Below are positions 1 through 5,143 of a DNA stretch of 5,143 nucleotides, piece by piece (positions within the stretch are counted from its first letter, which is position 1; the number at the start of each line of letters is the position of its first letter). The translations under genes and the position numbers were made by a program. The notes under the pieces were generated by a model, which worked only from the letters and a program-made list of their open reading frames with translations, had not been told where the DNA came from and did no database searches. The stretch is from Clostridia bacterium. GTDB taxonomy: Bacteria; Bacillota; Clostridia; Christensenellales; Borkfalkiaceae. The stretch spans positions 1 to 5,143 of the forward strand of contig JAJPXK010000166.1 in the NCBI GenBank assembly GCA_021205485.1. Direction: 5' to 3'.

Positions 1-780
1 AAGGCAACCCGTGCATTTTTCGTAATCAAATACAGGCAGATTGTCTACCATTGTAATCGCTCCGTGAGGGCAATTCTTGGCGCATATGCCGCAGCCGATA
101 CAGCCTACTTTGCACTGATTCATAACTTCTTTGCCTTTGCAGTGAGAGGAGCAGGCCACATAAACCGGCGCCTTCGCTGGTATGCGTTCTATAATGTGCT
201 TAGGGCAGGCCGCAATGCACGCCCCGCACGAAATGCACCTTTCGGGCGAAACTTCAGAAAGTCCGTTTTTAACCGAAATAGCTTTTTCAGGGCACACCGC
301 AGCGCAGTCGCCGCAGCCTAAGCAGGCCGTTTTGCAAATTTTGTTGCCGCCTAAAAGGGAGTTGCATGCCGCGCAGGTAGGGTTGCCGCTGTATTCAAAA
401 GCTGCAGGGGCGTTTTCGTTGCCGCCGTGGCATTTAACTACCGCCACGGTAGGTTCTTCGTCCTTCATTTCAAGGCCGAGGATGGCCGCGATTTCCGCCT
501 TCTTTTCGGGGCTTGTAACGTGGCAGTCTGCAAGGTTGCCTTCGCCGCTCGCAAGTTTATTTGCAAAGCCGCTGCAGCCTGAGCATCCGCATCCGCCGCA
601 GTTTGCGCCCGCGAGGTTTTCTAATATGGCCGTAACTTTTTCGTCTACGTCAACTTTAAACACCTTGCCGACTACAAGTATAAGAATAATTAAAACAAGA
701 GCTATTACTGCAAGAATAAGAGCTACCCAGCCTACTTTTTCCCATGTTCCGGAATCGACTTCTAAAAGTAAATTTAACAT
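1..780 (-). CDS. rnfB: Rnf complex subunit RnfB, ferredoxin-oxidising multi-[4Fe-4S] subunit (3' end missing)
   Basis: Membrane-anchored iron-sulfur subunit, the likely entry point for electrons from reduced ferredoxin. Translation from the ATG at 780 gives 260 residues running off the window. One membrane helix lies at about 17-38. The N-terminal cluster domain follows, with Cys61, 64, 69 and 86 (C-x2-C-x4-C-x16-C) in GANCGGCGCSGCSGFA. A linker with VKCHGG (Cys117) and TCAAC (Cys136, 139) is typical of the family. Ferredoxin motifs follow: CLGCGDCAAVCP (153-164), CISCGACIAACP (182-193) and CIGCGICAKNCP (227-238). The visible part ends at CTGCL (256-260), halfway through another motif, so at least about ten more residues are needed. 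There are 26 cysteines in the visible part. Cys66 is extra compared with the usual CGxCGYPGC or CGFPGC. It is the last visible gene of rnfCDGEAB. Identification is firm. Confidence 0.96.
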   Translation of the reverse strand, partial: MLNLLLEVDSGTWEKVGWVALILAVIALVLIILILVVGKVFKVDVDEKVTAILENLAGANCGGCGCSGCSGFANKLASGEGNLADCHVTSPEKKAEIAAILGLEMKDEEPTVAVVKCHGGNENAPAAFEYSGNPTCAACNSLLGGNKICKTACLGCGDCAAVCPEKAISVKNGLSEVSPERCISCGACIAACPKHIIERIPAKAPVYVACSSHCKGKEVMNQCKVGCIGCGICAKNCPHGAITMVDNLPVFDYEKCTGCL

Positions 781-785
781 AATCT

Positions 786-792
786 CCTCCTT
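786..792 (-). promoter_or_regulatory. Ribosome binding site for rnfB, overlapping the rnfA stop codon
   Basis: The mRNA-sense TAAGGAGGAGATT precedes the rnfB ATG at 780. The rnfA TAA stop supplies the first bases of a full AAGGAGG core, 5 nt from the start codon. This is a near-perfect match to the anti-Shine-Dalgarno sequence and fixes a start that has no competing upstream codon. Confidence 0.82.
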
Positions 793-1399
793 AAATAGAA
801 ATGTAGCTGAATACTGTAAAGGCCATACATATAATGCTCGCCGTTACCATCGCTATAGGGAATCCCGTAAGGGCCTTAGGCATTTTGTAGCAGCCTATCC
901 TTTCCCTTAAGCCGCTCATTATAATCATAACAAGCGTAAAGCCTAAACCTGCGAATACCGCGTAAAGCACCGCCCAGCCGATATTCATTGTGGCGCCGTT
1001 CAAGATTTTAGACATTGTGCTGTCGTTTATTACCATTTCGCATACGCCGAGCACGGCGCAGTTTGTTGTAATAAGGGGAAGATATATGCCCATCGCGTTG
1101 TAGAGGGGAGGGGATACCTTCTGCAAAATCTTTTCAATCATCTGTACAAGGGCCGCTATAATGAAGATAAAGAAGATAATTTCCAGAAACTGGATATCAA
1201 AATAATCCATTACAATGGTGTACAGGGGGTAGGTAACCAAAGTCGCTATAGCCATAACCAATGTTACGGCGACGCCCATGCCTACGGCTGACGACGTCTT
1301 TTTAGATACGCCTAAAAACGGGCATATGCCGTAAGTTTTGTTGGTAATAAAGTTGTTCGTAAGAACAGCGGCAAGTACAACTCCTATAAATGTTCCCAT
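791..1399 (-). CDS. rnfA: Rnf complex subunit RnfA, membrane core subunit
   Basis: Integral membrane subunit (NqrE homologue) forming the core with RnfE and sharing the intramembrane [2Fe-2S] centre. The 202-residue protein shows the diagnostic stretch LTNNFITNKTYGICPFLGVSKK (13-34, Cys26) and LITTNCAVLGVCEMVIN (109-125, Cys114), plus GLGFTLVMIIMSGLRERI (151-168). About six hydrophobic segments are present. ICPFLGVS and NCAVLGV separate it from RnfE, which has TCPTLG and NCIILGRAEAFA. Length is close to the usual 190-200. A further cysteine (120) follows the NCAVLGV motif. Its start is set by the TAATG overlap with rnfE and a good ribosome binding site, and its TAA stop forms the start of the rnfB ribosome binding site. 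Confidence 0.97.
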   Translation of the reverse strand: MGTFIGVVLAAVLTNNFITNKTYGICPFLGVSKKTSSAVGMGVAVTLVMAIATLVTYPLYTIVMDYFDIQFLEIIFFIFIIAALVQMIEKILQKVSPPLYNAMGIYLPLITTNCAVLGVCEMVINDSTMSKILNGATMNIGWAVLYAVFAGLGFTLVMIIMSGLRERIGCYKMPKALTGFPIAMVTASIICMAFTVFSYISI

Positions 1400-2067
1400 T
1401 ACATCGCCTCCGCGCCCGCAGGCGTACCTTCAACCAACGCTTCGTGAGAAAGCGCTTTGCTCTTTTTAATTCTCTTGGCCCTTTCAACGTTGTCCATAAT
1501 GTATACAAATATGGCTATGCACAAGCCGTATACAAGGAACGCTCCTGCGGGCTTTGAGAAGAATCCCATTGAAAAGCTCATAATCTGCAGTCCGAAGATA
1601 GAGCCTTTGCCAAAGAATTCGCAGATAATGCCCATAATTGTAAGGGCTGCGGTAAATCCTAAGCCTGTAGCTATGCCGTCCACAGCGCTTTCTGCGACGG
1701 TGTGTTTGCTTGCGAAAGCTTCCGCCCTGCCAAGGATTATACAGTTAACAACGATAAGGGCTAAGAAACTGCCGAGAGTGTCGTATAAATCAGGCATTAG
1801 TTTTTCAAGAATCATTCTGGCGAGCGTAACAAGGGTAGCTATAATTACTATATAAGCGGGTATCCTGACCTGAGAGGGGATAACCTTCCTCAGGGCAGAG
1901 ATTATAATGTTGCTTAAAGTTAAAATTACAACTACGGTTAGGCCCATGCCTGCGGCGCCTGAAGCTGTATTTATAAGTCCTAAAGTAGGGCAAGTGCCAA
2001 GGACGAGCATAAACGTAGGGTTCTGGTAAAGCAACCCGTCTAAAGTTATTTTAGAATATTTATTCAT
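1399..2067 (-). CDS. rnfE: Rnf complex subunit RnfE, membrane core subunit
   Basis: Integral membrane subunit (NqrD homologue) that pairs with RnfA in inverted topology. Two cysteines from each protein are known to hold a [2Fe-2S] centre within the membrane, which relays electrons between the cytosolic and outer halves of the complex. The 222-residue protein has the family motifs LGTCPTLG (Cys26), SALRKVIPSQVRIPAYI (57-73), ALIVVNCIILGRAEAFAS (103-120, Cys109) and DGIATGLGFTAALTIMG (130-146). About six hydrophobic segments are visible. GRAEAFA and RIPAYIVIIA distinguish it from RnfA. The C-terminal tail after residue 194 is basic, then Glu/Ala-rich, and presumably cytosolic. Length is normal for the family (about 200-230). 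The TAA stop overlaps the rnfA ATG by one base (TAATG). Confidence 0.97.
   Translation of the reverse strand: MNKYSKITLDGLLYQNPTFMLVLGTCPTLGLINTASGAAGMGLTVVVILTLSNIIISALRKVIPSQVRIPAYIVIIATLVTLARMILEKLMPDLYDTLGSFLALIVVNCIILGRAEAFASKHTVAESAVDGIATGLGFTAALTIMGIICEFFGKGSIFGLQIMSFSMGFFSKPAGAFLVYGLCIAIFVYIMDNVERAKRIKKSKALSHEALVEGTPAGAEAM
1407..1411 (-). promoter_or_regulatory. Ribosome binding site for rnfA, inside the rnfE 3' end
   Basis: The mRNA-sense GGAGG lies 7 nt upstream of the rnfA ATG at 1399, within the last codons of rnfE (GCGGAGGCGATG). Together with the TAATG stop/start overlap it indicates coupled translation of these two partner subunits. Confidence 0.75.
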
Positions 2068-2073
2068 TCCGCG

Positions 2074-2080
2074 CCTCCCT
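2074..2080 (-). promoter_or_regulatory. Ribosome binding site for rnfE, overlapping the rnfG stop codon
   Basis: The mRNA-sense TAGGGAGG joins the rnfG TAG stop directly to a GGAGG core 6 nt upstream of the rnfE ATG at 2067. This fixes the rnfE start and shows that rnfG ends where the operon layout expects. Confidence 0.78.
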
Positions 2081-3116
2081 AAATTGTGCCATAAAGCTTG
2101 ATAAGGTCTTCCAAACCAAGCCCTACAAACTTTGATGTGTCGTACATCTTTGATGCGTAATTTGAGCCATACCCCGAAGTGGAGCCGTTGGTTACTATGT
2201 CGAAAGACGCTATAGTTTTGTCTACGCCTACGGTTATTGTAAGAGTAAATGCGTTAGGATAACCCATAGTCTCAGTTGATAAATAGCCTGTCGTTGTTAT
2301 TGAGTAAGCAACTGTTTCGCCGTCAACCGTATATGTCGTATTTGCTGTGTCGATATAGGTTGTATAGTCAAAACTGTCGCTGACAGTCGCGCCGCTAATG
2401 CAGCTATCGTAATTAGCTACGGCAAACATTGCCGCCTGAACGGTTATCGTGTTGGAATATGTCGCGCCTGTCGTCAAGGTTTCTTCAACTACGGTCTGAT
2501 CTTCTTTGCCAAGGCAGACAACGTTTACAAACGAAACGGCTCCGTTTACAGCATTGTTTATCGCAGTTGAAGATAACGAAGCTCCCGAAGTAACAAATCC
2601 GTTATTCGTGCTGTAGGTAAAACCTTCAGTATATTCTATTTCCGCATATTTATCAAGGAAGTCTATATTGTTCAACAGAGTTTCGCCCTCACTTGTATTC
2701 ACAACAACTTTCTCAACTTTTGTAACGCTGCCGTTGTCTACCGCTACAAGCACCCAGCATGTAACTGTGCCAAACCAGCCGCCTGTGCCTTCAGAGCTTA
2801 CAAGGTAGTCGCCGTTTTCGTCTTTGTACGCAAGAAGCACCGTCGCAGAGCCATATGTGTTTTCATAGGTAGTCTGGTCGCTATCGGTAATTTCAACTTC
2901 TTCTACAGTTATGTCATATCCGTAAATTTTTGAAATAGCCCTGTTAAGCTTCTCTTCGTCGGTAACTTCAAACAAATCGTTGCAGATTGTCAGAAGTATG
3001 CCGCACACAAGCACTATCGCAAGAAGGACTATTATGCACTTAAAGGAGGTAGTCTTAAAAAAGTTTTTCTTTTCAGGCTTTTCTTCTTTTACTTCAGATT
3101 TAACTTCTTCAGCCAT
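2079..3116 (-). CDS. rnfG: Rnf complex subunit RnfG, enlarged, with three flavinylation-like motifs
   Basis: Single-span subunit homologous to NqrC, whose outer domain carries FMN covalently attached through a phosphoester to Thr or Ser. A charged cytosolic N-terminus (1-24) is followed by one membrane anchor (about 25-46). The first FMN-binding domain (about 50-200) contains GTGGWFGTVTCWVLVAVDNG and, at the usual place for the acceptor motif, SGASLSS (177-183), with Ser180 where Thr is customary. RnfG is usually about 180-215 residues; this one has 345. The extra C-terminal part holds TGAT (216-219), SGAT (241-244) and a second FMN-domain-like core (FTLTITVGVDKTIASFDIV, about 290-308, then GSTSGYG), and ends without a further acceptor motif after that core. 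The outer part is rich in Thr, Ser and Tyr. The gene ends directly in the rnfE ribosome binding site, so the length is not an obvious frameshift product. The RnfG assignment is firm from context and domain 1; the meaning of the extension is unknown. Confidence 0.92.
   Translation of the reverse strand: MAEEVKSEVKEEKPEKKNFFKTTSFKCIIVLLAIVLVCGILLTICNDLFEVTDEEKLNRAISKIYGYDITVEEVEITDSDQTTYENTYGSATVLLAYKDENGDYLVSSEGTGGWFGTVTCWVLVAVDNGSVTKVEKVVVNTSEGETLLNNIDFLDKYAEIEYTEGFTYSTNNGFVTSGASLSSTAINNAVNGAVSFVNVVCLGKEDQTVVEETLTTGATYSNTITVQAAMFAVANYDSCISGATVSDSFDYTTYIDTANTTYTVDGETVAYSITTTGYLSTETMGYPNAFTLTITVGVDKTIASFDIVTNGSTSGYGSNYASKMYDTSKFVGLGLEDLIKLYGTI
2385..2396 (-). other. RnfG flavinylation-like motif 3 (SGAT, residues 241-244)
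   Basis: The codons AGC GGC GCG ACT encode an exact SGAT in the context DSCISGATVSDS. This fits the Dxx[ST]GATx[ST] acceptor consensus better than motif 1 does. It lies upstream of the second FMN-domain-like core instead of after it, which is the reverse of the normal order. Thr244 would be the acceptor if it is used. Confidence 0.5.
2460..2471 (-). other. RnfG flavinylation-like motif 2 (TGAT, residues 216-219)
   Basis: The context TLTTGATYSNTITVQAAMFAV lies 36 residues after motif 1, outside the normal RnfG domain. It resembles the [ST]GA[ST]x[ST] acceptor pattern and is followed by a helix-like stretch, but it lacks the usual preceding Asp. Modification is inferred only. Confidence 0.45.
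2577..2588 (-). other. RnfG flavinylation-type motif 1 (SGAS, residues 177-180)
   Basis: The codons TCG GGA GCT TCG encode SGAS within the context VTSGASLSSTAINNAV. That context matches the usual acceptor site of RnfG and NqrC (SGATxS followed by a helix with NAV). The usual acceptor Thr is replaced by Ser. ApbE-type flavin transferases are known to act on [ST]GA[ST] motifs, so Ser180 could still be modified. Confidence 0.65.
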
Positions 3117-3117
3117 C

Positions 3118-4308
3118 TCACTTGCCCTCCTTATTTTGTTTTGCTTTCTTTTCGCGTTTATAGCCGAAAGGCTTTCTTATTATATATCTGTCAATAAGGG
3201 GTACAAACAGGTTCATAAGTATAATTACGAACGATACAACTTCCATGTTTGTAAAGTGCCTCAGCACAGCCGTTAAAATACCGAGGCAAACGTAGTAAAC
3301 TATCTGCCCGTAAACGCCCTTAGGCGACGTTACATAGTCCGTAGCCATAAATATGGCGCCGAATAAAAGGCCGCCAGAAAGGGTAAGCTCTAACGCCATT
3401 AAGGCGTCGCAGCCGTTTAAGAAAAGCGATATAAGGAATGTGACGCCGATGTATAAAAGGGGCTGCCACCATTTTATTACTTTGCGTATTACAAGGTAAA
3501 TGTAGCCTACAATCAGGGCGAGTTTGCATGTTTCGCCTATGCAGCCTGCGAGGATATGCCCCGAAGTGCTAACGCCGAAGAACAGTTCAAACAATGATAC
3601 GGAATCGGTGCTGCCCGATAAAAGCGTACCTGAAAGAACGGTGGCCCCTGTTTGCAGTAAGCTCGGATCGCTTATATAGCTTGCGTCGCCTATCTGAAGG
3701 TTGGTGTAGAATGTCAATACAACCGAGAAGGATATAAACATAAATACCCTGCCCGTGGCCGCGGGGTTGGCTATGTTTTTGCCCGTGCCGCCGAAAAGCA
3801 TTTTAACAACCATTATGGCGAAGACGCTGCCTATGGCGACTTCGTACCAGTTGGCGGACGAGGGGAGTATAAGGGCTAAAATAAGGCCTGTGACTACCGA
3901 TGTAAAGTCAAACTGATGTATAAACGCCTTGCAGACGTTTTTTGATTTGCCGAACGACGCTTTGCTTAAAGCCTGTTTCATCTCTTTAAGTTTTGCCTCT
4001 TTTTCGGCTATAGCGGGGTCGCCCGCGTTCTGTTTTTTAAGTTCTTTGATCTCTTTTTTAAGAGCCTTGCTCTCGTCGTCGGAAAATTTCCAGCCGAAGC
4101 CGCCTTTAGCTATAAAAAAGTAAATAAATTCGGCGAGTACGGCAGAGACCACGGCGGTGATTTCAATAATAAGGGCGTCAACTAAAAAGAAGATTATGCC
4201 GCAGATCGCCGCAGGCGCAAGCGCGATAAGCACGTCTATCATTATCTTGCGCGTCGTCCGTCCCGACTTGACGTGAGGAGGGGTTGAAATAACTATACTA
4301 TTGTCCAT
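3118..4308 (-). CDS. rnfD: Rnf complex subunit RnfD, membrane FMN-carrying subunit with an extra cytosolic insert
   Basis: Polytopic membrane subunit homologous to NqrB. It carries FMN bound covalently to a threonine on the outer face and takes part in ion-coupled electron transfer. The 396-residue protein starts with the family's typical N-terminus (PHVKSGRTTRKIMIDVLIALAPA). Membrane segments lie near residues 26-45, 46-67, 137-152, 154-172, 186-202, 251-274, 282-299, 310-325, 333-350 and 357-375. Family signatures are FGGTGKNIANPAATGR (172-187), the flavinylation-type motif TGAT (220-223, acceptor Thr223), FMATDYVTSPKG (320-331) and a final NLFVPLIDRY. The inferred topology places TGAT outside, as expected. 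RnfD is usually about 310-350 residues; the excess is a charged insert at roughly 69-125, between helices 2 and 3. The C-terminus is lysine-rich. The stop codon is separated by one base from the rnfG start. Confidence 0.96.
   Translation of the reverse strand: MDNSIVISTPPHVKSGRTTRKIMIDVLIALAPAAICGIIFFLVDALIIEITAVVSAVLAEFIYFFIAKGGFGWKFSDDESKALKKEIKELKKQNAGDPAIAEKEAKLKEMKQALSKASFGKSKNVCKAFIHQFDFTSVVTGLILALILPSSANWYEVAIGSVFAIMVVKMLFGGTGKNIANPAATGRVFMFISFSVVLTFYTNLQIGDASYISDPSLLQTGATVLSGTLLSGSTDSVSLFELFFGVSTSGHILAGCIGETCKLALIVGYIYLVIRKVIKWWQPLLYIGVTFLISLFLNGCDALMALELTLSGGLLFGAIFMATDYVTSPKGVYGQIVYYVCLGILTAVLRHFTNMEVVSFVIILMNLFVPLIDRYIIRKPFGYKREKKAKQNKEGK
3125..3132 (-). promoter_or_regulatory. Ribosome binding site for rnfG, inside the rnfD 3' end
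   Basis: The mRNA-sense AAGGAGGG lies 8 nt upstream of the rnfG ATG at 3116 and sits within the last codons of rnfD. The junction reads TGA-G-ATG, so a terminating ribosome is essentially already at the rnfG start. This supports the chosen start and implies coupling. Confidence 0.8.
3934..4104 (-). other. Charged, probably coiled-coil insert in RnfD (residues ~69-125)
   Basis: This segment lies between the second and third membrane helices of RnfD. In typical RnfD proteins only a short linker joins these helices before the TSVVTG region. It is rich in Lys, Glu, Ala and Leu (KALKKEIKELKKQ, then IAEKEAKLKEMKQALSKA), with two helical stretches joined by NAGDP, which looks like a helical hairpin. 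Counting helices from a cytosolic N-terminus puts it in the cytosol. The reading frame is continuous and the flanking RnfD sequence is intact, so it looks like a real part of the protein. Its role is unknown; a contact with RnfC or RnfB is conceivable. Confidence 0.7.
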
Positions 4309-4318
4309 TTTTCTTTCT

Positions 4319-4324
4319 CTCCTT
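4319..4324 (-). promoter_or_regulatory. Ribosome binding site for rnfD, overlapping the rnfC stop codon
   Basis: The mRNA-sense sequence is TAAGGAGAG, where TAA is the rnfC stop codon. The AAGGAG core lies 10 nt upstream of the rnfD ATG at 4308. This supports that start and suggests translational coupling between rnfC and rnfD. Confidence 0.8.
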
Positions 4325-5143
4325 ACTTCTTAGCCCGCATAGCGGCTTTGGTTTTTCTTATCGCCTGAATAAGGGGGCGTTTGGCGGGGCAGACGTATTC
4401 GCATACGCCGCACTCTATGCAGCTTAACGTGTTGCCGAGTTTGGCCGCAAGTTCATAGTCGCCTGCGCTTGAATAAAAGGCCGTATTCATAGGCATCAGG
4501 TGCATAGGGCAGTTGTCCGCGCACATCCCGCAGTTCAGGCAGGGGGTAGGTTCTTCGGCAGCCGCCTCTTGTTCAGTCAAAAGAAGTATGCCGGAAGTGG
4601 TCTTTTTTGTGTAAAGGTCATAGCTTTTGATGGCTACGCCCGTCATAGGCCCGCCGAGTATAGCTTTTTTAGGGGCAGAGTTTTCTCCGCCGCAATAGGC
4701 GACAATTTCTTCAATGCTCGCGCCTACTCTTACCTTAAGGTTTTTAGGCTCTTTAACGGCCCCGCCCGAAACGGTAAGCACTCTCTCGTAAAGGGGTTTG
4801 CCAAGCTCAACGGCTTCGCATACGGCAAAGCTTGTGGCTACGTTCTGTACAACCACGCCGCTGTCGGCGGGGAGTTTGCCTATGCCGACTTTTCTTCCCG
4901 TGCAGCTATAGATAAGCTGTTTTTCGCCGCCCATAGGGTAACGCTTTTTCAAAGCGACTACGCCGATATCTTCGTAAGCTTCAAACTTTTCTATACAGTC
5001 GGGCTTGTTCACTTCGATGCCGATAAGAATCTTAGTAACGTTCAACGCCTTGGCGATGTACCTCGCGCCCCTTACAATCTCGTCGGTGTGTTCAAGCATA
5101 AGCCTGTGGTCGCAGGTGAGGTAGGGTTCGCATTCCGCGCCGT
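4323..5143 (-). CDS. rnfC: Rnf complex subunit RnfC, NADH-side FMN/[4Fe-4S] subunit (5' end missing)
   Basis: Peripheral cytosolic subunit of the Rnf complex, which passes electrons to NAD+ via FMN and two [4Fe-4S] clusters. The frame is open to the window edge, and 272 complete codons are visible. The first residues read GAECEPYLTCDHRLM, a conserved RnfC stretch, so the methionine at 5099 is internal and the true start lies upstream; about 160 N-terminal residues are probably missing, judging by usual lengths near 440. Other RnfC hallmarks are YPMGGEKQLIYSCTGR and LPADSGVVVQNV, then an SLBB-like segment (VSGGAVKEP onward). Two ferredoxin motifs follow: CLNCGMCADNCP (visible Cys 201, 204, 207, 211) and CIECGVCEYVCP (Cys 241, 244, 247, 251). 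The protein ends about 20 residues after the last cysteine, so it lacks the long Ala-rich tail of proteobacterial RnfC. It is the first visible gene of the operon, and its TAA stop feeds the rnfD ribosome binding site. Identification is firm. Confidence 0.96.
   Translation of the reverse strand, partial: GAECEPYLTCDHRLMLEHTDEIVRGARYIAKALNVTKILIGIEVNKPDCIEKFEAYEDIGVVALKKRYPMGGEKQLIYSCTGRKVGIGKLPADSGVVVQNVATSFAVCEAVELGKPLYERVLTVSGGAVKEPKNLKVRVGASIEEIVAYCGGENSAPKKAILGGPMTGVAIKSYDLYTKKTTSGILLLTEQEAAAEEPTPCLNCGMCADNCPMHLMPMNTAFYSSAGDYELAAKLGNTLSCIECGVCEYVCPAKRPLIQAIRKTKAAMRAKK

Noticed and set aside
182..910. Plus-strand open frame of 242 codons
   Set aside because: It lies antisense to rnfB and rnfA, both firmly identified by family motifs. 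Its product shows no recognisable domain, and it would cross the rnfA/rnfB junction.
1457..1855. Plus-strand open frame of 132 codons antisense to rnfE
   Set aside because: The opposite strand encodes a full-length canonical RnfE; this frame is a shadow with no family motif.
2079..2300. Frameshift or premature stop at the rnfG 3' end, suggested by the second domain ending early
   Set aside because: The stop merges with a good rnfE ribosome binding site at normal spacing and leaves no room for further rnfG sequence, so the gene end looks genuine. A deletion in an ancestor remains possible.
2980..3276. Plus-strand open frame across the rnfD/rnfG junction
   Set aside because: It is antisense to the end of rnfD and the start of rnfG, and its hydrophobic stretches mirror membrane-segment codons on the other strand.
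5097..5099. ATG as a possible rnfC start
   Set aside because: The frame stays open upstream and encodes GAECEPYLTCDHRL, a conserved internal RnfC sequence, so this methionine is internal.
1..5143. Na+-NQR operon instead of Rnf
   Set aside because: RnfB with multiple ferredoxin motifs, RnfC with two CxxCxxCxxxCP motifs and the CDGEAB order define Rnf. NQR has NqrF and an NqrA without such cluster motifs, in the order ABCDEF.

Overview
The window is a single, tightly packed, minus-strand operon fragment encoding the Rnf complex, a membrane-bound ferredoxin:NAD+ oxidoreductase that couples electron transfer to Na+ or H+ translocation. Read in transcription order (right to left) it holds rnfC (5' end off the window), rnfD, rnfG, rnfE, rnfA and rnfB (3' end off the window). 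This is the rnfCDGEAB order known from Acetobacterium and Clostridium. Gene order, strong AAGGAGG-type ribosome binding sites and moderate GC suggest an anaerobic Clostridia-like member of the Bacillota. The species cannot be named from this sequence.

Layout: rnfC 5143-4323 (partial), rnfD 4308-3118, rnfG 3116-2079, rnfE 2067-1399, rnfA 1399-791, rnfB 780-1 (partial). Intergenic gaps run from 14 nt to a 1-nt overlap, so there is no gene-free stretch and no room for internal promoters or terminators. The operon promoter, terminator and any flavin transferase (ApbE) gene lie outside. No RNA gene, mobile element, CRISPR array or DNA repeat was seen.

How the genes work together, from family knowledge: RnfB, a multi-cluster ferredoxin-like protein, takes electrons from reduced ferredoxin. 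RnfA and RnfE form the membrane core, with paired cysteines holding a [2Fe-2S] centre. RnfG and RnfD carry covalently bound FMN on the outer side of the membrane. RnfC carries FMN and [4Fe-4S] clusters and reduces NAD+ in the cytosol.

The core is conventional, but three subunits depart from the usual pattern. RnfG is much longer than usual (345 residues), with a second FMN-binding-like region and three flavinylation-like motifs, the one in the canonical position being SGAS rather than SGAT. RnfD has an extra charged, probably coiled-coil, cytosolic segment of about 57 residues between its second and third membrane helices. RnfB has an additional cysteine inside its N-terminal cluster motif. 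These are the points most worth following up. I see no evidence of an entirely new system here.
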